The notes beneath the pieces are model-generated. The model had not been told where the DNA came from. It did no database searches and saw only the letters and a program-made list of their open reading frames with translations. This document shows positions 9,466 to 14,980 of a stretch of DNA of 15,124 nt, piece by piece; position 1 is the stretch's first letter, and every line of letters begins with the position of its first letter. The stretch spans positions 1-15,124 of the forward strand of contig JBELAT010000036.1 of NCBI GenBank assembly GCA_049508565.1, read 5' to 3'. The translations under genes were made by a program, and so were the position numbers. This DNA comes from CAIRNS01 sp049508565 (GTDB lineage: Bacteria > Elusimicrobiota > Endomicrobiia > Endomicrobiales > CAIRNS01).

Positions 9466-10343
9466 TATATTTATTGCGCCATCTTAAGGAGTTTAATGCT
9501 AAAGTGCAGGGAAAAAATGTTTTTCTTTTCCTCGACTACGATGGAACAATTGTACCCATCGCTGAGAGACCGGGCAAAGCGAAATTGTCCCGGGAAACGA
9601 AAATTATTTTAAAAAAGCTTTCAAACACACCGGGTGTTATAATTGCCGTTGTTACCGGCAGGCCATTAAGTAACATCATGTCGGCAATAGCACTGAAAAA
9701 AATGATTTATGTCGGCAACCATGGGCTTGAAATCGCTGGACCTGACTTTACATACGCAGTGTGTATACCCCGGCGATTCACCACACTTCTTAAGGAGTTG
9801 AAAACACTGTTGATCGATATCTTTAGAAAAATACACGGACTGATGATTGAAGACAAAAAAGTTGCTCTTGCAATACATTATAGAAATGTTGATCCCGGTA
9901 AAATCCGTTCTATAAAACAGAGTATATCCGACGCATTATGCCGGTGTGATAGTTTAAAGATCCTGCGCGTGGAAGAGGGAAAAAAGGTGTATGAGATACG
10001 GCCCGCGATAGACTGGAATAAAGGGGACGCTGTATCATGGCTCATGACGAAATATGCCACGGAACCGTTTAGTCTCACGCATCATGTAAAAAATGATCAT
10101 ATAATCCACCGTTTGCAGAAGTGGCCGAACAGTATCACACGCAAGAGCCCAAAGAGCCCTTTTGTTGCGATTTTTATAGGCGATGATATTACTGACGAGA
10201 ATGGATTTCATGCAGTTAATGATCACGGGATTTCCATCCATGTAGGCAAAACGGGTGCATCAAGCGCTGTTTATTATGTAAAAGATCCCGCCGAAGTGGC
10301 ACATGTGTTAGAGGAAATTCACGGGAGGAGCTCCAATGATTAA
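9462..10343 (+). CDS. otsB: Trehalose-6-phosphate phosphatase
   Basis: A 293-aa HAD-superfamily phosphatase that dephosphorylates trehalose-6-phosphate to trehalose in the cytoplasm, completing the OtsA/OtsB route. Motif I is D25-Y-D27-G-T, with the nucleophile and acid/base aspartates. Motif II is V-T-G-R-P, the motif III lysine lies in D-W-N-K-G-D-A, and motif IV is G-D241-D242-x-T-D245-E. The N-x-G-L-E segment typical of the cap region is also present. ATG 9462 overlaps the stop of the synthase as ATGA. A longer TTG-initiated frame from 9414 would lie inside the synthase gene and adds only non-conserved residues, so I rejected it. The length is slightly above that of E. coli OtsB; an insert of about 20 residues lies before motif IV. 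Confidence 0.93.
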   Translation: MIYLLRHLKEFNAKVQGKNVFLFLDYDGTIVPIAERPGKAKLSRETKIILKKLSNTPGVIIAVVTGRPLSNIMSAIALKKMIYVGNHGLEIAGPDFTYAVCIPRRFTTLLKELKTLLIDIFRKIHGLMIEDKKVALAIHYRNVDPGKIRSIKQSISDALCRCDSLKILRVEEGKKVYEIRPAIDWNKGDAVSWLMTKYATEPFSLTHHVKNDHIIHRLQKWPNSITRKSPKSPFVAIFIGDDITDENGFHAVNDHGISIHVGKTGASSAVYYVKDPAEVAHVLEEIHGRSSND

Positions 10344-11013
10344 AGCGAAAGAACCTTTTACGTTTAAGACTCGATTCCATCTTTCTGAAATTACCGGTCT
10401 AAAAGCATCATCCATCGATGAAATGGTCCGTTTGATCAAAGAAGTCCCCGACTCATGCATTTATCATCATACTCACCGTTTTTTGCAGTTACATGAATAT
10501 GTGTCTCCTGAAATTCCCAATGATTTTGCGTACTGGATATCATCTGCATTAAGTGATGATGAGCTTGCTGAAAGACTGTCAAGCATAGATATTGTTGAAT
10601 TTGACACCCTGCGCGGGATCAGGGAAAAAATTGTAGCGGTCATAGAACAATATGTTGCGGATAATCCTTTATCTAAACAGCGAACGGTCAAATCTGGCAA
10701 AGAATTCCATTTTATTAAGTCTATTAGTTTTGTCGCTCAAACTCTCTACACAGTCACTGATCTGGAAGAATTTGTCACTGCACTTGCAAAGGTCAGTACG
10801 AGTTCCATCTATTTTCACATGTTTGAAGCAAAGTTGAGACTTGGAAAGCAAACAAATGATTTTTCTCATTGGATGAGAGAATCTCTCGGTGATGACGATC
10901 TCGCGCGCGATATTTCAACAATTGATCCATACTCATATTCGTTAAACAATCTGCGAACTGCACTGATAAACATTGTCGAAAGGAAGGTGTCACATAATGG
11001 CTACAATAGATGA
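10336..11013 (+). CDS. DUF5752 family protein with two internal repeats
   Basis: A 225-aa cytoplasmic protein without membrane segments or a signal peptide. I recognise the DUF5752 pattern F-H, then Y-H-H-T-H-R-F, P-N-D-F-A-x-W, D-D-E-L-A and I-D. The protein is built twice: F14-H15, Y43-x-H45, N62-D-F-x-x-W67, D74-D-E-L-A, I84-D and L92-R recur as F124-H125, Y159-x-H161, N174-D-F-x-x-W179, D186-D-D-L-A, I196-D and L206-R. The histidine cluster is fuller in the first half. The function is unknown. Its place between otsB and a TreT-like gene suggests a role in trehalose synthesis, perhaps as a regulatory or scaffold subunit. Strong SD (GGGAGGAG, 10323-10330) 5 nt before ATG 10336; overlaps otsB by 8 bp and the next gene by 17 bp. 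Confidence 0.78.
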   Translation: MIKAKEPFTFKTRFHLSEITGLKASSIDEMVRLIKEVPDSCIYHHTHRFLQLHEYVSPEIPNDFAYWISSALSDDELAERLSSIDIVEFDTLRGIREKIVAVIEQYVADNPLSKQRTVKSGKEFHFIKSISFVAQTLYTVTDLEEFVTALAKVSTSSIYFHMFEAKLRLGKQTNDFSHWMRESLGDDDLARDISTIDPYSYSLNNLRTALINIVERKVSHNGYNR

Positions 11014-12211
11014 TTACCTGCCCATCGTTGGTCAAAGCATCATAGACGATCTTAAACTGCTTTCGCAAAAACTTAAAGGCACCGTTGTTCAGCACATAAA
11101 CTCTACATCCGTTGGCGGCGGGGTGGCGGAAATCTTAAACCGCATGATTCCTCTTTTCAATGAGCTAGGCGTTGATTCTAAGTGGGATTTGATTAAAGGC
11201 GGAGATCAGTTTTATGAAGTAACAAAGAAGTTTCATAACGTGCTTCACGGTAGAAATGACGAAATAACGCAGAATGACTTTGATGTTTTTAGACAAACAA
11301 GCCAAAGAAATATCGACGAGCTGCAGACCTATGGCGACATCGTGTTTGTTCATGATCCGCAACCAATAGCGCTGGTGAAGAAAAAGTCTAACAATAAATG
11401 GTTGTGGCGATGTCACATCGACGTGTCTAATCCTCACATTCAGGTGTGGAACTTTTTAAAGGAATTTATCAAAGATTATGATGCATCAGTCTTTTCTGCG
11501 CCTCAATTTTCACAGGTGTTACCCATTCGTCAGTATCTTATTGCACCTTCTATCGATCCTTTAAGCAATAAGAACAAAGAACTGCCGCAAGAAGTTATCG
11601 ATTCAGTGTTTGAGAAATATGCTATTGCCAGAGATAAACCGATTATAACTCAAATATCCCGCTTTGACCGGTTGAAGGACCCCGTGGGAGTAGTCGACGT
11701 GTATAAACTGGTAAAAAAATATGTTGACTGCAGGCTCGTTCTCGCCGGTGGCGGAGCGACGGACGACCCTGAAGGTATTGCGGTATTAGAAGAGGTAAAA
11801 GAAAAGGCGAACAATGATCCTGATATACATATTTTATTATTGCCTCAAGATGATATAATCATTAATGCGTTGCAAAGAGGTTCAGATGTTATACTACAGA
11901 AATCGTTGAAAGAAGGGTTTGGATTAACTATTGCTGAAGCGCTCTGGAAATCAAAACCAGTCGTCGCTTCCAACGTCGGGGGCATTCCGCTGCAGATAAG
12001 CAATAGATATTCAGGATTGTTGACCTATTCTATCGAAGGAACCGCATTTGCGATAAAACAACTTCTCAACCATCCTCAGTATGCCCGACAGCTGGGAATA
12101 AACGGCAAAGAACATGTCCGCAATAATTTCCTGCTGACACGTCATTTAAAAGATTATCTGCTCCTGTTCTTATCCCTGAGCCATCAAAATCAGGATATGA
12201 TCTATTTGTAA
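10997..12211 (+). CDS. treT: TreT-like trehalose synthase (GT4 glycosyltransferase)
   Basis: A 404-aa GT4, GT-B fold enzyme closest to the trehalose glycosyltransferring synthase/trehalose phosphorylase group. TreT joins a nucleotide-glucose to free glucose, giving trehalose in one step; relatives use glucose-1-phosphate. Diagnostic segments are H33-I-N-S-T-S-x-G-G-G-V-A-E45, the T-K-K-F-H-N segment near residue 75, W137-R-C-H140-I-D142 and the EX7E motif E306-G-F-G-x-x-x-x-E314, followed by the V-x-G-I-P loop. The length is normal for the family. ATG 10997 has AGGAAGG (10981-10987) upstream; the longer TTG frame at 10973 adds a non-conserved tail. It overlaps the DUF5752 gene by 17 bp and is the last gene of the cassette. 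Donor preference and the direction of the reaction in the cell cannot be read from sequence. Confidence 0.85.
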   Translation: MATIDDYLPIVGQSIIDDLKLLSQKLKGTVVQHINSTSVGGGVAEILNRMIPLFNELGVDSKWDLIKGGDQFYEVTKKFHNVLHGRNDEITQNDFDVFRQTSQRNIDELQTYGDIVFVHDPQPIALVKKKSNNKWLWRCHIDVSNPHIQVWNFLKEFIKDYDASVFSAPQFSQVLPIRQYLIAPSIDPLSNKNKELPQEVIDSVFEKYAIARDKPIITQISRFDRLKDPVGVVDVYKLVKKYVDCRLVLAGGGATDDPEGIAVLEEVKEKANNDPDIHILLLPQDDIIINALQRGSDVILQKSLKEGFGLTIAEALWKSKPVVASNVGGIPLQISNRYSGLLTYSIEGTAFAIKQLLNHPQYARQLGINGKEHVRNNFLLTRHLKDYLLLFLSLSHQNQDMIYL

Positions 12212-12229
12212 ATCGAGATAGTGTATAAT

Positions 12230-12245
12230 GCGGCACCATGGCCGC
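12230..12245 (+). other. GC-rich hairpin after treT
   Basis: GCGGC (12230-12234) pairs with GCCGC (12241-12245) around a 6-base loop, 19 bases after the treT stop codon. It has no downstream T run, so it is not a standard intrinsic terminator, but it could stabilise the 3' end of the trehalose mRNA. Confidence 0.3.
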
Positions 12246-12433
12246 TCATGTTATATATCTATTGATAGGCAGAACATACAGAAAAAGCACTAACAGCCTC
12301 AGAAGCTAATGGAGCGCAGATCCTTCCCGGGCAATACTGCAATTACTCTTCCGATACCTCATTTTTTAAGTGTCATTTTGAGCAAATCCTTCCAAAAAGC
12401 AATAGTAATTAGTGCATCTAGTAGTAGGTGATT

Positions 12434-12449
12434 TTGTGCAATTGCACAA
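12434..12449. promoter_or_regulatory. Perfect 16-bp palindrome, candidate operator
   Basis: TTGTGCAATTGCACAA is identical to its reverse complement. Further partial copies lie at 12412-12416 (GTGCA), 12467-12472 (TGTGCA), 12503-12508 (TGTGCT) and 12508-12513 (TGTGCA), the last two just upstream of a TATAAT box. Such a layout fits a dimeric transcription factor. The core is TGTG-N6-CACA, two bases shorter than a CRP site (TGTG-N8-CACA), so it is not a standard CRP site. The binding protein is unknown. Confidence 0.5.
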
Positions 12450-12520
12450 GAAAACACATCTATATATGTGCATTATTTGTAATTATGCATAAGTTTGTGT
12501 TCTGTGCTGTGCAAGCTCGA

Positions 12521-12526
12521 TATAAT
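12521..12526 (+). promoter_or_regulatory. Consensus -10 box upstream of the receiver-like gene
   Basis: A perfect TATAAT has no acceptable -35 hexamer at 16-18 bases (the 17-base position reads TGTTCT). Together with the TGTGCA repeats upstream, this suggests an activator-dependent promoter. Transcription would begin near 12533, about 67 nt before the GTG start. Confidence 0.4.
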
Positions 12527-12599
12527 ATTATGGGCAGAAAAGTTGCTGTTGTAAATATTAGGTGCCATGAGTAATTTAATTCAATCGGGGTGACAAACA

Positions 12600-13124
12600 G
12601 TGGAAAATTCTTTCAAAATATTAATTATCGAAAAAGAACTGATTTCCCATGATGATTTAGCTAAGAACTGCGGTTATGCAGTTATCCTTTCTGCAGATTC
12701 CATGTCACACGCGGTAGATCTCATCAAAAGTGAAAAGCCCCAATTGATTGTTATTGATTCGCAATGGACAAGCGATAAGGCTATCGAAATGCTGCGGGTT
12801 CTCATCAATCTTTCGTATGTAGTCAGCGACAGGCTTCTCTATGGTGATACTTCGCGCAATGAATTTGTTGATGAGATCAAAGCGACAGCTGATTTATTAT
12901 GCAGAGAGTCAAATAATTTCACTGTTTTAGACAGTTCCACTGAGTATGATGGACTCAAGGGCGATCATGAAGGGTCGATTCGTGCTGTGGAAGGATCTCG
13001 TACGATCGATCAATTGATCCAGCGAGCAGTTGAATATAATATTCGTCATAATATCGGGCTTAGAAATGCAATGGAAAATTTCAACCACTTATATAACACC
13101 TTTGTATCGACAAAAAATAAATAA
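12600..13124 (+). CDS. Receiver-like protein with altered acidic pocket
   Basis: A 174-aa cytoplasmic protein. Residues 5-56 follow the beta-alpha-beta pattern of a response-regulator receiver (I-L-I-I at 7-10; L-I-V-I-D53-S at the phosphorylation strand). The Asp-Asp pair that binds magnesium is replaced by E11-K12-E13, while an Asp remains at the phospho-acceptor position. The middle of the protein, including the usual Thr/Ser and Lys positions, does not match a receiver well. The C-terminal 45 residues are predicted helical and include L-R-N-A-M-E-N-F, distantly like the first helix of Fis-type domains, but no helix-turn-helix follows. GTG 12600 is supported by GGGGTGA (12587-12593). It sits between a putative operator region and a canonical receiver gene. 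It may be a pseudo-receiver working in protein contacts, but this assignment is tentative and no family name is certain. Confidence 0.6.
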   Translation: MENSFKILIIEKELISHDDLAKNCGYAVILSADSMSHAVDLIKSEKPQLIVIDSQWTSDKAIEMLRVLINLSYVVSDRLLYGDTSRNEFVDEIKATADLLCRESNNFTVLDSSTEYDGLKGDHEGSIRAVEGSRTIDQLIQRAVEYNIRHNIGLRNAMENFNHLYNTFVSTKNK

Positions 13125-13257
13125 TTATTTCGTGAATCGAATTTCAGTTTGTCGGGACGGTGAATCGATATTGATGCCCTCTATTGTGACAAAAATAACG
13201 ATTGAGAAGAAACATGGTGCCCATGTGCATTTGCAATGATTTCAAAAAGGAGGCTCT

Positions 13258-13632
13258 ATGACCATTCTCAAAAAAAGCAGCATTATGATAGTTGACGATG
13301 AACCTGATATAGTACTTGTATTGGCAGAGTATCTTGCGGGTGAGGGTTTTAAGGTTTTAACGGCTAATAACGGGCCTCAGGCAATTATAAAAGTAATGGA
13401 TCATCCGGTTGATCTTTCTATAATCGATATTGCGATGCCGGAAATGAACGGCATTGAGACATTAACCCGTATGAAAGGTCTCAAGCCGAAATTGCCGGTC
13501 ATTATGATAACAGCCTTTCGAGATGCGGAAAAGGTGCTCGAAGCGTTTCGTCTGGGTGCGTATGACTGTATTTTTAAACCATTCGATCTTAATTATTTGA
13601 GAAATTCCATAACCGGCAGTTTGTTTGAGTAA
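13258..13632 (+). CDS. Stand-alone response regulator receiver (CheY-like)
   Basis: A 124-aa single-domain receiver with every canonical residue: D13 and D14 for magnesium binding, D57 as the phospho-acceptor (I-I-D-I-A-M-P-E-M-N-G), T85 and K107 in K-P-F. There is no output domain, so it should act by protein-protein contact, as CheY or Spo0F do, or as an intermediate in a phosphorelay. ATG 13258 has a near-perfect ribosome site, AAAGGAGG at 13246-13253, which predicts strong translation and agrees with a small signalling protein made in quantity. It lies 133 bp after the receiver-like gene. A partner kinase is not adjacent; the histidine kinase at 4427-6676 is the only one in view, and the link to it is a guess. 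Confidence 0.9.
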   Translation: MTILKKSSIMIVDDEPDIVLVLAEYLAGEGFKVLTANNGPQAIIKVMDHPVDLSIIDIAMPEMNGIETLTRMKGLKPKLPVIMITAFRDAEKVLEAFRLGAYDCIFKPFDLNYLRNSITGSLFE

Positions 13633-13858
13633 TTACTTTTCTTTTCAAACCGCAGTCCGCTTAATCACTGCATACATGTATGATGCTTCACATTGCCACT
13701 GATCTGTCTATCGTTGTGTCTTTTGATAACAAGAAAGAGACTCTTTAATGAGAGGCTCTGTCATGAGCTGATTGATACTGTGTCTGTGGTGTGACAGTAT
13801 GAGCGCTAATATTCTGGATCGTTAAGTTCTTCTTTTATCATGCCTGCCTTTAGTCCAT

Positions 13859-13880
13859 CACACATGTGTGCGTTTTTTTT
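13859..13880 (+). terminator. Weak intrinsic terminator candidate
   Basis: The self-complementary CACACATGTGTG (13859-13870) can form a 4-bp stem with a CATG loop, followed after CG by eight T residues (13873-13880). The stem is short and not GC-rich, so termination would be partial. It lies about 230 bases after the receiver gene and is the only T-run hairpin before the next promoter. Confidence 0.35.
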
Positions 13881-14121
13881 GAAGGGAAGATAGTCTTGAC
13901 GAAATAATGTGCAGAAGGTATAACATTGTACGGGGTTTTAGAGTTTTAATGATTGCTTTTTATCATAAACGGTCAGGAAATAAGAATAATTTAAACTAAA
14001 AAAAGTTTGAACGCAGCGAGGTAAAAAAGAAATATCTGGAAGTTATGTATGTGTACGTCGTGTCTCGATCGACCAAAAGACATGAACAATGAAATGCCGA
14101 GGGTGTATTTTTTAACACAAA

Positions 14122-14151
14122 AATGAAAGCATTTTTGAATGCGAATTCATT
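14122..14151. promoter_or_regulatory. Composite hairpin/inverted repeat upstream of the zapA promoter
   Basis: AATGAA (14122-14127) pairs with TTCATT (14146-14151), and inside it GCATT (14129-14133) pairs with AATGC (14138-14142) around a TTTG loop. It ends 22 bp before the -35 box of the next promoter, so it may be an operator as well as an RNA structure. Confidence 0.3.
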
Positions 14152-14173
14152 GTCTGACTAAAGTCATAAATAC

Positions 14174-14202
14174 TTGACAGCGGCTCAATATAGTTATAAA
14201 AT
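14174..14202 (+). promoter_or_regulatory. Strong sigma70-like promoter of the zapA operon
   Basis: A perfect TTGACA (14174-14179) is followed after 17 bases by TAAAAT (14197-14202), one mismatch from TATAAT. The predicted first base of the transcript is near 14209, on the start codon of the following gene. A TATAAA at 14195-14200, with a 15-base spacer, is a less likely -10 box. Confidence 0.6.
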
Positions 14203-14208
14203 TTGTAT

Positions 14209-14430
14209 GTGGAACGCATTGATACCCTAACCAAAAAAGTTCATCTGGCAGCGGAGCAGTTAACCCGGATGAAAAAGGAAAAAGAAAAACTTCAAACGGA
14301 GCTTAAATACCTACAGGAGGAAAATAAGCGCATTCAAATAGTAACTCGCGAAAATGAGCAATTACACGCACAACAGGTAGCTATAGCACATCGCATTGAA
14401 AAATTATTAAAGAAAATGAAACATGAATAA
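14209..14430 (+). CDS. Small coiled-coil protein upstream of ZapA (ZapB-like)
   Basis: A 73-aa, highly charged protein with a continuous heptad pattern over nearly its whole length (leucines, isoleucines and valines spaced among Lys and Glu, for example L-x-x-E-L-x-x-L), so a dimeric coiled coil is predicted. It has no membrane segment. Its size, fold and place directly before zapA suggest a ZapB-like division-ring factor, but coiled coils are poor evidence of homology and I do not assign a symbol. The start is uncertain: TTG 14203 falls beside the -10 box, and GTG 14209 coincides with the predicted transcription start. No ribosome site is visible before either, which fits leaderless translation. 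The stop overlaps zapA by 8 bp. Confidence 0.65.
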   Translation: MERIDTLTKKVHLAAEQLTRMKKEKEKLQTELKYLQEENKRIQIVTRENEQLHAQQVAIAHRIEKLLKKMKHE

Positions 14431-14707
14431 GACTCCCGTTACCATTTTAGGCAGAGTGTATGAAGTCGAAACGTCGGCGGGCGATGAGTTATTGATTTAT
14501 TCGCTGGCAGAATATCTTGAACAGAAGCTGACTGAGATTAAAGAGGACACAGGCATCGTTGACACGCAAAAGCTTGCCATTATGGCAGCGTTAAATATCG
14601 CTGATGAATTATTCCGATTGAGAAATACCCGAGAAAATATGTCGGGAATTTTCGATAAGAAGGCTGATGAGCTTATCAAAGTACTTGATAATGCAATAAT
14701 AGCCTGA
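14423..14707 (+). CDS. zapA: Cell division protein ZapA
   Basis: A 94-aa protein of the ZapA family, which binds FtsZ and promotes bundling of its filaments at the division ring. It has the family plan: an N-terminal beta segment (V-T-I-L-G-R-x-Y-x-V), a helix with E-Y-L-E-Q-K-L, the conserved L-A-I-M-A-A-L-N-I-A-D-E-L helix (about residues 50-63), then a C-terminal coiled coil. Length is typical. The ATG at 14423 lies inside the end of the coiled-coil gene and has only a weak purine stretch before it, so translation is probably coupled. A 6S RNA-like sequence follows directly, a gene order also known from E. coli (zapA-ssrS). Confidence 0.88.
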   Translation: MNKTPVTILGRVYEVETSAGDELLIYSLAEYLEQKLTEIKEDTGIVDTQKLAIMAALNIADELFRLRNTRENMSGIFDKKADELIKVLDNAIIA

Positions 14708-14713
14708 TATTTT
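14685..14713 (+). promoter_or_regulatory. Possible promoter of the 6S RNA
   Basis: TTGATA (14685-14690) and TATTTT (14708-14713) are 17 bases apart, within the end of zapA and just after it. The predicted transcript start near 14720 falls about 3 nt inside the base of the predicted 6S fold at 14717. The -10 box is weak, and the RNA might instead be processed from the zapA transcript. Confidence 0.35.
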
Positions 14714-14716
14714 TGC

Positions 14717-14875
14717 GCGCCCTGCGGTGTTGGTGAATCTTTATCTGATTTAAGCCGACAAGTTCCTATCAGGAAGTCATGGAGAATCCGTGCTCTTGGG
14801 CCGGATCCCAGACATCCACTTTGATTAAAGGGACTTAAATCGATAAGGAAACGGCACAGTGGGGCGCCTTTTTTT
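14717..14875 (+). ncRNA. ssrS: 6S RNA (ssrS-like) candidate
   Basis: 6S RNA binds housekeeping RNA polymerase by imitating an open promoter. Here a rod-like fold closes on itself: GCGCCC (14717-14722) pairs with GGGCGC (14862-14867) and the stem continues to 14732/14852 with G-U pairs and one mismatch. After an internal loop, TTATC (14741-14745) pairs with GATAA (14842-14846), and GATTTAAG (14747-14754) with CTTAAATC (14834-14841). A large asymmetric bubble follows, with a small hairpin on its 3' side (CTTT-GATT-AAAG, 14819-14830). The apical arm opens with TGGA/TCCA (14780-14783/14815-14818) and ends around CCGGA. A T7 run (14869-14875) gives a terminator. Length of about 160 nt, bubble architecture and the place between zapA and rarA all fit. 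I rely on fold and context, not on an alignment. Confidence 0.75.
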
Positions 14876-14980
14876 ATTGTAAAAATTAGATCACCCAGGA
14901 ACCGTGAGCATTGATCATTGAAGTAATCAAAGGTGTATGACACGGGGCAATGGGTTTTGAGGTGATATACGTGGATTTCA

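Larger units (their letters stand above)
12212..12599. other. 388-bp intergenic region, probably regulatory
   Basis: No coding frame is convincing. The region holds a small hairpin just after the treT stop, a perfect 16-bp palindrome with several TGTGCA-type half sites, and a consensus TATAAT followed by a start codon 74 bp downstream. These are listed separately. The segment 12270-12410 shows nothing I recognise. Confidence 0.6.
13633..14173. other. Long intergenic region with several stem-loops
   Basis: I see no gene in these 541 bases. Inverted repeats occur at 13736-13759 (AGAGACTCT/AGAGGCTCT, one mismatch, 6-base loop) and 13775-13800 (ATACTGT/ACAGTAT). A T-run structure lies at 13859-13880, an AT-rich repeat TTTAAACT/AGTTTGAA around 13990-14012 and a composite hairpin at 14122-14151. 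The spacing would allow a small RNA ending at 13880, but I found no good promoter for one. Confidence 0.45.

Noticed and set aside
10973..10996. TTG start for the TreT-like gene
   Set aside because: ATG 10997 has AGGAAGG upstream, and the family N-terminus aligns from there.
12434..12449. Palindrome as a CRP or FNR site
   Set aside because: The spacing is TGTG-N6-CACA, whereas CRP needs TGTG-N8-CACA and FNR reads TTGAT-N4-ATCAA. It is kept only as an operator of unknown type.
13030..13239. 69-aa frame overlapping the end of the receiver-like gene, considered as a frameshifted C-terminus
   Set aside because: Its translation does not supply a helix-turn-helix or other expected domain, and it is out of frame without a ribosome site.
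13935..13943. GTTTTAGAG resembling a type II CRISPR repeat start
   Set aside because: There is a single occurrence, no repeat-spacer periodicity and no cas gene in the window.
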